Shown here piece after piece: positions 31,871 through 43,341 of a stretch of DNA of 64,000 bases (positions within the stretch are counted from its first letter, which is position 1; the number at the start of each line of letters is the position of its first letter). Location of the stretch: NCBI RefSeq assembly GCF_009707705.1, contig NZ_WLYX01000001.1:2356001-2420000 (forward strand), written 5' to 3'. Origin of the DNA: Paludibacterium denitrificans. GTDB lineage: Bacteria > Pseudomonadota > Gammaproteobacteria > Burkholderiales > Chromobacteriaceae. The notes below the pieces were generated by a model that was given only the letters and a program-made list of their open reading frames with translations, ran no database searches and was not told the origin of the DNA. The position numbers and the translations under genes are program-made.

Positions 31871-32941
31871 CTACCTATCTTCAGTGATTTCTGGGTGAGA
31901 ACGATAAATTTTTAAGATATCTTCAAGAGCATCATTAAACCAAGCGACTACTTGTGGATCGAAGTGATGATCGGCTTCTTCATTGATATAATTGATCGCG
32001 GAATCAAGTGTCCACGCTTTTTTGTAAGGGCGATGTGAAGTTAAAGCATCAAAGACATCGGCAATGGCCACAATTCTGCCTGACAAGGGAATATTTTCTC
32101 CTCGCAGTCCTGCTGGGTATCCTGAGCCATCCCATTTCTCATGATGGGTCAATGCAATTTCGTGAGCCAAAGTAAGGAGTGGTGAATCATCCCCCTCCAA
32201 TAATTTCCCACCGATGGTCGTGTGTGTCTTCATGACCTCCCACTCTGTTGGCTCAAATTTTCCGGCTTTAGTAATATTGCATCTGGAATACCAATTTTAC
32301 CGATGTCATGCATGGGGCTGGCGTTCAACATCAAATCACAGGCATCAATATCCCAACCGGCAGATTGGGCTATGCGTGCCGCAATTTTGCTCATGCGAAT
32401 AATATGCATCCCTGTCTCGTTATCCCGATATTCTGCCGCTTGCCCAAGCTTGCGTACGATCTGAAGGCGCGTCGAATGCAGTGCTTCAGTACGAACTCGT
32501 ACCATTTCCTCTAGAACTATCTTCTGTTCATGTAGTAAGCGATGAGCCGGTGTGCTTCAAGTAAATTACGTACGCGCATGATTAGCTCAACCCTGTCAAA
32601 TGGTTTTGTAATAAAATATCGCGCACCAAGAGATAATGATTCTAAAGTGTAACTACGATCATTTTGAGCAGTTAAAACGATTATAGGTGGGGCAATCGGA
32701 TCATTTAATTCATTTAGAGCCTGCATGACTTCGAAGCCTGTCATGTGAGGCATGTTTACATCCAAAAGTATCAGGGCTTAGAGTAGGTGCGATAAGCTTC
32801 AATAACTTCCACGGGGTCTTGCACTAGTATTAAATTTTTATAGCCCCGGGAAGATAATATTTTATGAATTAGGCGTAAGTTTGAAGGTTCATCATCAACG
32901 ATAAGAATCTGAGCCAATGCAATAATGTCGTTCTTCATCAT
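31871..32941 (-). CDS. HD-GYP response regulator (c-di-GMP phosphodiesterase)
   Basis: RpfG-type regulator. The receiver starts at ATG 32,941 (MMKNDIIALAQILIVDDEPS), with the phosphoacceptor Asp in LLDVNMPHMTGFEV. The C-terminal HD-GYP domain shows HDIGKIGIPDA, HHEKWDGSGYPAGLRG and IVAIADVFDALTSHRPYKKA, so the catalytic set for c-di-GMP hydrolysis is present. Three breaks: near 32,775 (unresolved), 32,547 and 32,262. The last two are CCGG sites where CCTGG restores the frame (AHLAHRLLHEQ and LLKPGKFEP). It starts four bases after the stop of the hybrid kinase gene, so it is the likely output of that kinase. Confidence 0.85.
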
Positions 32942-32945
32942 AAAA

Positions 32946-35900
32946 TTAGTTACCTTTATCTGTTTCGTGCTGCTGAATCAGACGATCAACGGCCTGTAGA
33001 AAGCTGTGGATATTAATCGGCTTGGTTTGATAATCTGAGAATCCAGCAGCTAACCCCTTTTCTATATCGCTAGGTAGTGCATTCGCGGTTACCGCCATAA
33101 TTGGGGTAGACTTCAGAGTAGGCTGTGTCTTAAGTATACGTAGTACCTCATGACCGTTCATCCCCGGCATGTTAATATCTAACAATATTAGATTCGGTTG
33201 ATAAGCCAATGCAAGTTCGATTCCAAGGTCTGAGCTATGGGCTGTTACTAAATGATAATTAGGTCGACGGGAAAATATCTGCGTCAATAGTCTAAGATTG
33301 ACAGGGTTATCATCGATAGAAAGTACCGTGTATTGATGACTAGCTGTGTGCAAGGTCTTCGTTTGCTCCTTATCATCGATTACGTCGGAGCTAATTTCAC
33401 CGTTAAAACAAATGGGGAGTTCGACCCAAAAGCATGATCCGTGGCCGAGCTTACTGGTAACGCCGATTTGTCCATTCATCATATCTACCAGTTTTTTACA
33501 GATGGCTAGGCCTATCCCTGTGCCTTCCGTTTCTGAAAATTCGGCATTAAGACGATTGAATGGTTGAAATAAATATTGGAGATTTTCTTCTGAGATTCCC
33601 TGTCCGGAATCCTCAATTTCTATACGAATAGTCCCCGGGGTCTGGCTGCGGGTTCTAATCGAGATACTTCCCTTCTCACGATTATACTTCACAGCGTTCG
33701 AAATAAGGTTGATGATTACCTGCTTGAGCCGTGTGCGGTCAGCATGAACCATGATTTCAGTAAACTTGCCATGGGAGATACTAATGCCTTTGGTATTAGC
33801 CAATGGGGAGATAAGCTGTATGCTTTCACTAATAAGCCCGGGTAAACTGATTGCTTCAATTGAAAGATTGATTTTCCCTGCCTCGATCTTTGCTAGATCT
33901 AACACCTCGTTTATTAGTTCCAAGAGATGATGACCGGCTTTCAGAATTTCCGGATATTTTCCTGCTGATCTTCATTCAATGTATCGTCATATTCAAGTAT
34001 CTGAGCAAAACCAAGAATTGCATTCATTGGAGTGCGCAGCTCATGACTCATGCTTGAAAGGAAATCTGATTTAGATCTGTTTGCTTTCTCTGCACTCTCA
34101 ACCGCTGCGGTAAGCGCCTCACGCTTTGCTAATTCATCAGTAAAATCACTAAAGATCACGAATATAAACTGTAGATTGCCTTGTTCATCTTGCACCAATC
34201 CATAGTGGTTTAATGCATAGAATTCTTTGCCATTCTTGCTTCGCCGCCGTGTCATCCCAACCCAAGGACGCTTTTCAATCAATACGGATTGACGAACTAG
34301 CTCACCAGATTCTTTGTCGATTGCCGCAAATTGACAGAAATCAAGTCCATCCATATCAGTGACAGAATAGCCCATCTTTTCTTCATAGGACTTATTAACT
34401 AATATGACTCTACCATTTGGGTCCGTAACGGCTATGCACTGGTCACTAGCATTGAAAATCTGCCGAAATAGCAGCAGGTTGGATTCATTTTCCTTTTGAT
34501 GAGAAATATCCGTATGGATACCGATCATGCGTAATGGTTTCCCATCCTCACTTCTTTCTGTGATGGTTGCACGACACATAATCCATTTGTAGTTTCCACT
34601 CTTACAACGTAGTCGAAGTTCGGCCTTGTAAGTGGGAAATTTTCCGTCCAAGTAATCTTGAAGTACCTGTGAAATGCGTGGCATATCTTCTGGGTGGACA
34701 GAATCTACCCAAGATGAAATATTCGGTGCCAATTCATCTTCACTATAACCTTGAATAGCTGCATAAAGCTTGGAGAAAACAAGTTCACCACTAGGAATAT
34801 GCCACTCCCAAACCCCATCGCCAGCACCTTCAACAGCCAACGTTAGGCGTTGCTCATTACGACGCAAATCAGCTTCCATAGACTTACGCAGTGTTACATC
34901 TCTGGCGAGTATGATGAACCGTTCTGCTTCTAATGGTTCCCTGTCCTTTCGTGCAACCGAGAGTTCGAAACAGCAACGTCCCTTGGAGACATCAAGCCAG
35001 ATTTCTCGGCCATAGGAATTTCCGCAGGACTCCGCTTCGACAATAGACGCCATAACTTGAGTAACAGCCTCTACAGGTAATATCTCACTTATCTGCTTTC
35101 CAGTGAACTGATCCCGTTGGATTATTAATAAGCTTTCGTCACCTTTTGGTGGGCAACAACAACGACCCTCTCTATCCAGTTCAAAGAGCAAGTCAGGAAT
35201 TGCGTGCACAGTGGCATGTAGCTGGCTAAGGGAGTGCTGTAGTTGATTTTGGGTTTTTTGAATTTGGCTAACATCGGAAAATGAGATCGCAACTGAAATC
35301 ATCTCGCCGGTGTCGTTATAGATGGGCTCTACCGCGATATTAAGCCAAACGTGCTGATGGTCCGGTCGCCGCAACTGGATTGTCACGTCACGAATAATGT
35401 TTCCCGTGGCAAGAGCCCTAGATAATGGCCCATCGGATGAAGATATTAGTCTGCCATCTGGCCATCGCAATCCCAAGAAATCAATGAATTCGCTATCAAT
35501 TACTGCATCAGTCAATACATCCGGATGCACACCGAGAATACGGAGTACTGCACTATTGAACTCAATGATTCTTTTATCAGTGCCAATGAGTAATATTCCA
35601 TCAGCCACGGCAGAAAAAATAGAATGGTATTTTTCTTCTTGTATTTTTATCTGAGACTCTAATTCTTTCAGATGAGTAATATCAGTTCTGATTGAAATGT
35701 ACTGCAGTGGTAACCCATTATTATCCAGAATCGGAGCGATGGTTGCTTGCACCCAATAAAGGGATCCATTCTTACGGCGGTTACATACCTCACCATGCCA
35801 AACATTGCCAGAGCTAATTGTGTTCCACATGGCTATGTAGAATGATTCATTATGTTCGCTTGACCTGACAACCCGATGGGTATAACCAATAAGTTCCTGT

Positions 35901-36034
35901 TTACTATATCCACTAATTGAACAGAAAAGATCATTGACGTGGGTGATTTTCCCGTTGGCATCCGTCACACTAATAATGGCGTGTTGGTCTATCGCTTGTT
36001 GAAACTGTTCATATTGCTTGTGGCTTTTCTGCAT
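32946..36034 (-). CDS. Five-PAS hybrid histidine kinase
   Basis: About 1,028 residues, soluble (no membrane segment). Five PAS domains at about 10-125, 130-265, 270-390, 395-515 and 520-640, e.g. SVTDANGKITHVNDLFCSIS. HisKA follows with the phosphoacceptor in SSMSHELRTPMNAILGFAQI. HATPase has N box (LISNAVKYNREKG), G1 (DSGQG) and G2 (GTGIGLAICKKLV), then a C-terminal receiver (NLILLDINMPGMNGHEVLRI). One missing A at about 33,938 (GGAAATTCTG) splits it; the two parts are colinear. Paired with the HD-GYP regulator, it forms a cytoplasmic signal-to-c-di-GMP system carried by the island. Confidence 0.92.
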
Positions 36035-36835
36035 AATTACCTTAAATTTAATCGTAACGTATTATTTGATTGAATCGCTTCAAGCTCTGAATAAATTAGG
36101 CTGATGAGCTTCTTTTAGATATGATACGAAAAAGCTATGGAAGCGCCATATTTTGTGTGGTGGACTTACTATCTTATTGACTGACTAACATGGCGCCATG
36201 AATGATCTAATTCTTTAGTTACTCGCTCGCAGCTTCAGTACATTTAGTCTAGACAGGCCCGGTTCCACGGCGAGAGGGCGTGGAGAGTAGGGGCCGGAAC
36301 GGTAAGTTTCAGTGAGAATTATTAATCAATCTTAGTTGAAGATATGTAAACAAGTTGTTCTAAACTGGTTTGTGTGGCTAACTGAAATCAGAATTCCCAT
36401 TCCAATGTTGTCATCGCTAGCGCCACTTAATTTTTCCCTCATGCTCCAAGTGGGCTTACCACCGATGTGCATCTAATGATGCTATAAAAAATATAATACT
36501 GAATGCGCTAGGGTAATGTATATCTGTTTGTAATATAGGTAAACGATATGTTTTTGCTTTGTTTTTTTGGGAACATTAAGTAATCATTGCTGTTTTGCTG
36601 CGTAGCAGCATATATTTATTGATAGTTTTTCCCACTAGGTTGAGTATGCTCGATCTTGGTTTTTAAATTCTGTTTACAGTGAGTCTATTATATTAAACAA
36701 AGTATTACGTCTGTTGTGTGTCGTATATACAACAAATGATTCGAGTGGCTTACCTGTCGATCAAGGCCCGGGTGACTACTGTCTGATTATGCTTTGTTGC
36801 ACAAATCAGGGCTTGCATCCGTCTGGTAGAGTGAC
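36035..36835. other. 800-bp AT-rich stretch without a gene
   Basis: Many stops in all frames. It separates the kinase promoter side from IS remnants. A GGTTCC...GGAAC pairing occurs near 36,260-36,300; nothing else recognised. Confidence 0.4.
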
Positions 36836-36838
36836 GGC

Positions 36839-37290
36839 ATGAGCAACCCTCACTCTCCCAAGTACCAAACCATCAACTGGCAAACCTACAACCAGTCCCT
36901 CAAGCCGCGAGGGCAACTCCTCCTCTGGCTCGACAAAGGCATGACTCTGCATCTCCCGGTGGACAGTACCAGCATCAAGATGATGGGCGAAGGCGAATGG
37001 AGGGTAAAAAAGCATGGCGCTGACTACCGCCCCAATGGCCAAAGCTGCATCTGGGTATAGATGCTCAAACGCCGGAAATTCGTACCATGGAGGTAACCGA
37101 CACTCGCACCGGCGATACCGCGATGTTGCCGGAGCGGCTGTCTTCAGGTTCCTGAGACAGGGGAACTGGCGACAGAGACTACCGATGGGGCGTATGACAG
37201 GCGTCTGTGTCACGCCGCGATAGCAGTGCGCGGGGCAGTCATCATTTCCCCGCGCCAAAACAGCCAATTCTGGAAAGGGAACTCACTGGG
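36839..37290 (+). mobile_element. IS5-family transposase remnant
   Basis: Reads MSNPHSPKYQTINWQTYNQS then LKPRGQLLLWLDKGM, typical of an IS5-group transposase N-terminus. It jumps directly to LHLPVDSTSIKMMGEGEWRV (the DDE catalytic region), so about 60 codons are deleted. Stops follow IWV (37,060), with further homologous scraps (PEIRTMEVTDTRTGDTAMLP). Not functional. Confidence 0.75.
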
Positions 37291-37293
37291 CAA

Positions 37294-37671
37294 TCATGCT
37301 CGCAATGAGTCTCGATGCTCGGCTTGCTGCTCGGGCTGTTTGATGGGAACAAACCGCATGCTTGGCCGCTGTACTGCTCCGCAGATTGCCTCGGCATCAG
37401 CGTGGCCGGTCTTGCTGCCCCTGACGTAAGGCTTAACGAATTAATGGGCCATCAGGCGAACATCATGTCCAAACTTGGCCAGCTTGTTGGCCCAGAAATG
37501 AGTACTCAAACAAGTCTCCATGCCGACTAGGCAAGGTGGATGGTTGGCAAAAAAAGCAGCCAATTTTGCACGAGCAAGCTGTTTCTTCATTACAATCTGA
37601 CCGCGCTCATCAACGGCATAAATCTGGAAAACTTGTTTGGCTAGATCCAGGCCAATGGTCTTGATTGTCAT
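37294..37671 (-). mobile_element. IS110-family transposase remnant
   Basis: From ATG 37,671: MTIKTIGLDLAKQVFQIYAV then GMETCLSTHFWANKLAKFGH, the DEDD-type RuvC-like N-terminus of IS110 transposases. An in-frame TAA at 37,441 is followed by FVKPYVRGSKTGHADAEAIC. The frame then stops at 37,294, so the C-terminal Tnp20 domain is missing. It abuts the IS5 remnant in opposite orientation. Confidence 0.75.
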
Positions 37672-37970
37672 GGTGGATTCCCTTGTAAGTGACACACCTA
37701 CTATCACACCGGGCGAGCCGGTCAGGGGGAGCGTCCATACCATTAACAAAGCCCAGTGGCTTTGTTCTGACATTCCGCCGAAGTGGACGATTGGCAGTGG
37801 CGAGTTAGTCTGTTCTTTTCTACGTTGTCCGCAGCCATGACGAATCTGGTACGCAAGGGCAGATTGAATGTCCGCAAGATAACGGTAGAAATATAGTTAG
37901 CGTAGTTGCATGGAAAACATGTATCTTCACGTAAGTGTATTGGCAATGCTCTATCTAAACTCTATTACCC

Positions 37971-38345
37971 ATGAAACGCTATCCAACCAACCTCCAGCGG
38001 CAGTACGGCACGTCGCTGCTTGAAGGATTGATCTCTATTGTTCTGACGACAGTCATAGGGATGGGACTGGTTTTTGTTTGTGGTCGGATTGCTGTGGCTC
38101 AGCGAGACATGAATGCAAACGGACTAGCTGTTCAGCAGATCCGCTACAACTTAGAGACAGGGTGTAGCAATACGGCCAGCATGACAATCGCAAGTGGAAG
38201 TTGCACTGCCACGATTACCTCCAATATTTCCGCGAGTGCTACGACCAGCTCGGGGACTGTTTCAATTACCAACATCTCCATTGCGAAACCAACCGCCAGT
38301 GCAACCTCATCAAACATTGGTGGCTTGATCACATTTATTCCATGA
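37971..38345 (+). CDS. pilV: Minor prepilin, PilV-like
   Basis: 124 residues with a class III prepilin signal. The leader MKRYPTNLQRQYG is followed by the hydrophobic helix TSLLEGLISIVLTTVIGMGL with Glu at +5, cleaved by prepilin peptidase after Gly. A low-complexity Ser/Thr/Ala-rich C-terminal half follows. Its TGA overlaps the next start (ATGA). First gene of a three-gene minor pilin operon; assigned to PilV by order and size. Confidence 0.75.
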   Translation: MKRYPTNLQRQYGTSLLEGLISIVLTTVIGMGLVFVCGRIAVAQRDMNANGLAVQQIRYNLETGCSNTASMTIASGSCTATITSNISASATTSSGTVSITNISIAKPTASATSSNIGGLITFIP

Positions 38346-38987
38346 TACAAAAACAGGATGGCTTCACGCTGATTGAGTTGATGGTCGGCATGGTTGTAGG
38401 GTTACTGGTGGTTCTGACCATGCTGACTTTGTATAGAACAGCTGCCAAAAGCTCTTCAGAAGCGGGTTACGGAGCCATCATGGATGGCCAGATTGGTGGC
38501 GGGATCATCATGGTGGATCGCTTGCTGCAAAATGCAGGCTACGGTTATGCCTCTGGTACGGCTCTTTATGGATCTGCCATACAGGTATACCAAGCCTCTT
38601 CAACTGTATCGACAGGAGTGGCTGGTAACGCGATTGTCTGGAAAAGCTCATCCAGTACTTGCCAGGGCTCTGGTGGCCAGCGGCAACAATCTAACCTTCT
38701 ATGGCCCTGCATCGTCCGGTTATAGCTGCTCAACCCCCACGCTTCCCGCATCCAGCGCAGCCAGTCAAAGCATCATTACCGCCCCCTCTGTCAGACTGCC
38801 TACAGCCCCTAATGTGGGGAGTGCAACCATTACCGTTTCAACTGCCAGCTGCTCTCCTTTTGGCACTGGAGCTGCTGCCAGTGGAGCTCTTATAGCCAGT
38901 GGAGGTTATATTGCTACCTTGGTGGTACAAGGCTACGCTGCCTCTGCGAGTGTTCAGAATCAGACCTGTCTGACCAATTTCCACTAA
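38342..38987 (+). CDS. pilW: Minor prepilin, PilW-like
   Basis: MIQKQDG then FTLIELMVGMVVGLLVVLTM: the canonical prepilin cleavage site (G|FTLIE) and N-terminal helix. The middle (DGQIGGGIIMVDRLLQNAGY) matches PilW-type minor pilins. A frame break at 38,662 reads CCAGGG where CCAGG restores QALVASGNNLTFYGPASSGY, continuing to CLTNFH. Corrected length about 215 residues. Overlaps pilV by four bases and precedes the pilX-like gene by seven. Confidence 0.78.
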
Positions 38988-38993
38988 GTTTCT

Positions 38994-41059
38994 ATGCCAA
39001 TCAATTACCGCAGAAAAACACCCAGTATTACCAAGAAGCAGAGCGGCATGGCCACCATGCTGATAGTTTTACTCGTTGGCATGGCAATGACGGCGACTGC
39101 CATGACCGTCTATTTCAGAGTGCGTGGAGCCCAAGACATGCAGATGAGCGTGCATGCGACTACGCAAGCTCAGATCAAAGCATGGGAAGGTGTGCAGGCG
39201 CTCACTCAGGCACTAAACAACACGAGCGTAGTGGGGGCCGTCTATACGCAGGTTAGCGGTGGGTCTTGCCCTAGTGTTTCGGTTAACATGACCGGAGTGT
39301 CGGCCGCCATCACTTCGTGCAACAGCAGTACTAAACAACTGACTGCGGCGGTAACAGGCACCAGTGGTCCGGCGACATCTACCGTTCAGGTCATTTACCA
39401 ACTTACGCAGTCGGGTACCACTGGAAGTAGCTCTACAACGATATCCCCCGCGGTTACCATTAATGGCGATCTATCCTACACGGGTGGGGGAATGTCATTT
39501 ATGAATGGCGCTGTACTTGCCAATATTGCGGTAAATGGCAATATCAGCGTTTCCAACGGTTCATCGGCAAACTTGGCGGGGTGTTCAACAGGGAATATAA
39601 ACCTCTCTGGAGGGGGTATAGCATCAGGTTCAACCCTGAGTGCACTTGGCGATATTACCATCTCCAATATGACGGCACTGTCGAACGTCACGCTTGCCGC
39701 AAAGGATATTTCAATCAGTGGAACTGGCAACGCCACCTATAATGCGATTACTGCTGGTGCCTATAATGTGAATGTCTATTCTGATGGTACCTTAATTGGA
39801 ACCGCTAATGTCGGTGGCACTCTATCTGGCTCTACGGTTACATCAAATTCAAGTAGTATCAATGTGACACTCACATCTGGTGGCTCCACCACTTATTCCT
39901 ATCCAACAAATAATGGCCATACCATTTCCCTTACTTACAACAGTGTGTATGGCGGCGTGATAAGCATGGGCGCTACTGGCACTGTCACAACCATGTGGGG
40001 AAATACAATCAGCATAGCTAATGTTGGGGCGGGAACGTATACCACTCTCAAGTCAAACAGTGATATTAGCATGTACACAAATACTATCACCAACTTTATT
40101 GGTGGTGGTAATTTGACAGTTAATGCATCCACGTTGCCGACGATTAGTAATGGCAAACTTGTCGGCAAATATACAAATACTGCAGGTAATTCTGCGAAGA
40201 TTCCAAATTTGGTTACTGGCGTGGATGCCAGTAACGCACCGGTTTGCCTGGACTACCGATCTGCAACGTTAAAACCAATTCATTTAATGTCTCAGATTAT
40301 AAATCGTCAGCTAATTATGTGTTCTTTCTGGATGCTTCGAATAATCACCCTATGGTGACGATACAGAATGTGAAGACCAAAACTGGCATCGACATTTCTG
40401 GTACATATGATTTGCTAAGCAATACAATGCAAACGTCAAACGGTTATGCGCTTTTCCAGTGTGGCTGGGGTAATAATGCCTGCTTCACAACAAGTACAGC
40501 CAATAAATCTGGTTGGACGCTTACCGGGATAAATAGTTGGCCTCCGGGAATTTATTACTTTGATGGGAATTTGAGCATAAATGGTACCACGGGGAATGCC
40601 AGCTCTGGACTGATCAGTGCTTTTTTTGTAAATGGTTCTCTAACCCTTGGTTCTAGTAGCTCCAAGATTTATGCCCCGAATTTTTCGGCAGTCTCCTCTG
40701 TTTGTGGCGGTAATCTGTGGCCAACAAACGTCTGTAGTTCTACCACTGCTTTAGGCTCAGTAAGTCTTGCAAATGATGCCGTTGTTGCACAAACCTCACT
40801 GGCGGCATCGGGCTGGACATTCTATGGCAATGTAATTACAGGTACTTCAATCAGTACCTCAGGTGCAACAAATACAATTTATGGTGGACTTTACGAAGGA
40901 CAGAACGTAGCTAGCCCAATATCCATAACCAGCGGTGGTGTATATGTAAATACCTCTTCCGTTACATCCTCTCAGGCTGCAACGGGTATAGGAAGCACCT
41001 CGACTGTATCAGGTAGTACCACATATAGTGCCACAGCGATCTGGGCAAAATACTTGTAA
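38994..41059 (+). CDS. PilX-like protein with long beta-rich extension
   Basis: The N-terminus carries a PilX-type hydrophobic segment (QSGMATMLIVLLVGMAMTAT then AMTVYFRVRGAQ) after a basic leader. Beyond it lie more than 600 residues of Ser/Thr/Asn/Gly-rich repeats (NGNISVSNGSSANLAGCSTG; LSALGDITISNMTALSNVTL), a parallel beta-helix-like pattern seen in adhesins and polymer-forming proteins. Paired cysteines occur in the C-terminal third. A frame change at 40,247 lies at CCTGG. About 688 residues, several times a normal PilX. Probably a pilus-tip or surface adhesin. Confidence 0.65.
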
Positions 41060-41253
41060 ACCAGTTCAATAGTCAGAGCAATAAGGTTTATTGAAGGAAC
41101 CGTGACCTTCTCCCAGCTAACCGAGCGGTCTAATTTAGAGATTCAGGGGGTAGAGTGGGAAATTGACACCTCTGAAATGGGGCGCTGATTGGAGGGGGGG
41201 CTGCTGAGAAGGTGTGTTCTCCCTGCCTGAGTATCGGTACTGACTAAATCAAC

Positions 41254-42102
41254 TCAAAGGTCTCTGGTAAGGGACAGAAGTGTGCGATAGCGCCGCCCCA
41301 TTTCATTGATGCATTCCCGGTCATACCATGGTGTGACGCTATCAAGGTAAGCAGCCCGTTCTCTGGCACCTGCAAGAACCTCTTCTGACCAGTATCGGAG
41401 AGGTCTGAAATTGATTGATTGAGAACTTTCGACCTGCATCACCAAACTGTCGCTTGTGCTGGTCCAAAAGCCCCCTGCCACAATCCTTCCTTGGCAGATG
41501 ACCAGTACGTCAGTCCAACTGTAGCGTTCTTCCTCTGGAGCATCCGACTGGTCCCCATTCGCATCGTTCAGCCAGACATCGTCAACAATCTGTGTGCCCA
41601 TCAAAGGAAGCCACAGGTCATGAGTTTCGGGGGCATTGAGCTGGTCCGATTTCCAACAAAAGTAGACCTCTCGGAAGAGATAGTTAATTCCGCATGCCAG
41701 CGATAGGGTCGGCTTCTGCGTACTAATGGATGCCATTTGTTTGGCGTAACTCGGCGGGAGAGCAAGTACTAGCCCCAAGTTCCTACAGCCTTTGGTTTGT
41801 GTCCCTAATATATTGGTGTCCAATTCAATAGCACATGGTCTGGCCTCGCTATTGGTGAGGCGAGATATCACCTCTTTGAGTAGTAACGGATAGAGCCTCT
41901 CTGCCTCTAAAAGCGTCATTGGTGTATCCAATGCACTGATAGGGGGGATAGGCAGTGAAGTTGTCTGGAGGCTGACTTCAGTCTGTGGGCTTAGAAGGTT
42001 TGAAACTAGACCCTGCATTTCGTATTGTAGGGTGTCATTGAGCGATGCGGCGTCCATTGATGTTGTCTGTTTGTTGATGATAAATAGTATAGGCACGTGC
42101 AT
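41254..42102 (-). CDS. Hypothetical protein
   Basis: 282 residues. ATG 42,102 is chosen because GAGGT stands eight bases upstream; an internal ATG at 42,057 lacks a ribosome site. Soluble, acidic protein (MHVPILFIINKQTTSMDAAS; YSWTDVLVICQGRIVAGGFW; YWSEEVLAGARERAAYLDSV). No family recognised. It is convergent with the pilin operon and lies just inside the internal copy of the island end. Confidence 0.55.
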   Translation of the reverse strand: MHVPILFIINKQTTSMDAASLNDTLQYEMQGLVSNLLSPQTEVSLQTTSLPIPPISALDTPMTLLEAERLYPLLLKEVISRLTNSEARPCAIELDTNILGTQTKGCRNLGLVLALPPSYAKQMASISTQKPTLSLACGINYLFREVYFCWKSDQLNAPETHDLWLPLMGTQIVDDVWLNDANGDQSDAPEEERYSWTDVLVICQGRIVAGGFWTSTSDSLVMQVESSQSINFRPLRYWSEEVLAGARERAAYLDSVTPWYDRECINEMGRRYRTLLSLTRDL

Positions 42103-42216
42103 CTACCAGTACCTCACACGAGAAAATGATAATAGCATTCATGATGACTATCGAGGGATACCTTCAGGGAGAACTTGAAACAGCACTGAGGAAGCTGGTA
42201 GGTGAGGAGATTTGGC

Positions 42217-42390
42217 GTCATCGAATACTCCAAGCGTGTTCTATAACCATGAGCTGAAGCCTTTGCAGATGCCAAATGCTTCTGACTCTTGGCCTCTTCG
42301 CTTGTGGATGTATTTGGTATGCAGTGCCGTTTGACTGGTGGTCAGCCATGAACAAACATCTTCATAGTATGTATGTTAGTGAACCCTGAC
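42217..42390. repeat. Internal copy of the island right end
   Basis: About 174 bp highly similar to 59,599-59,778. Both contain CATCGAATACTCCAAGCGTG, TATAACCATGAGCTGAAGCC and GATGTATTTGGTATGCAGTG, and both end GTTAGTGAAC-(C/T)C-TGAC, the arm and first four core bases. After TGAC the copies diverge (ATCTACC here, CGAGGC in radC). Confidence 0.9.
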
Positions 42391-42401
42391 ATCTACCATG
42401 A

Positions 42402-42659
42402 CACACCGAATGTGGACTGCAATTGCAGGTGTCCTGCAGTATCTGGTTCCACTGGCATTCTTCGTCGGTGCAGGCGTTTCCGCAGTTCGTCGCCGTCGCC
42501 GCGAACATGCGGCAACCTTTTAAAGAGAAGATGCTCCCGTGTGCCCCAAATGCGGTAGCGCGATGGGTTCGCCGTACTGCGAAGCAGGGGGGCAATGCTG
42601 GCCATTCGTTTTGGGGCTGCTCGCAGTACCCGGCTTGCCGCGGGATTCGTAACGAATGA
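42402..42659 (+). pseudogene. Remnant of a membrane-anchored Mrr-type nuclease
   Basis: MTHRMWTAIAGVLQYLVPLA then FFVGAGVSAVRRRRRE is the membrane-segment part, and CPKCGSAM...VRRTAKQGGNAGHSFWG then CSQYPACRGIRNE is the topoisomerase-type C4 zinc finger. Both are known from Mrr-domain restriction-endonuclease-like proteins, but the nuclease domain that normally lies between them is missing. Frame breaks at about 42,527 (stop) and 42,565 (extra G). It starts 12 bp after the internal island-end repeat. Confidence 0.5.
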
Positions 42660-43341
42660 GCTGTCTATTTTGTACCTTGCCACCAGAGCGCATCGTTCAA
42701 GAAAACCAGCACGCCAACTAGCTTGGCTGAGGGAACTCCATCAGGTTCTGGGAGTTCCCTAGACGTTGCGCTTAAGAACACCCACAAGCTAGTGCTGCCG
42801 ATGGTGACTAGGCGACGTCCTCGCCTGCGATATCGGACTCATCACTAAGTCACTTAACCTATGGCTGCAGTGATTGAATCGGCTTGGGTGTTGAGGTATC
42901 CGTTCACAAGAGCCGCTGTGGTAGGGCGTGATACCCAGCCCATTGTCAGCAATAAATAGGCGATGATTTTATCCCGAATGAAATGTTACAGGACTGGTGG
43001 GCGCAAGAATTGCGTCCCGGTGGTTCCCTTACGTAGAGGGCTGCTGCGCCGCCTCCTCGGCCCCTGCCGGACAAATAGCCCAATACGTCCAAGGTCAATG
43101 CAGAACTCATCATGCAGGCCATCTCGAGCTATACCGGGAGCAGTCATGTGACTGCGTTTCCGTAAGTCGAATACATGAACCGATTGTTGTGGCCTCGCGA
43201 CCGAAGTGCCTTTTCTCATCCCATCCCGACACCCGTCTACAACCACCGCTCAATGGCAGGGAGCCAGACACAAACCGTCCGTAGTGACTGGCTGACACTT
43301 AGCAGTGCGTCAGCGGTAATGACGAAAACAGGGAGCAAAGC
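42660..43341. other. Hairpin and decayed frame before the primase
   Basis: AGGGAACTCC and GGGAGTTCCCT pair at 42,729-42,760. From about 42,957 a frame reads GDDFIPNEMLQDWWAQELRP and NAELIMQAISSYTGSSHVTA but is cut by three stops. Its final TGA overlaps the primase ATG, suggesting it was once a coupled upstream gene. Confidence 0.35.
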
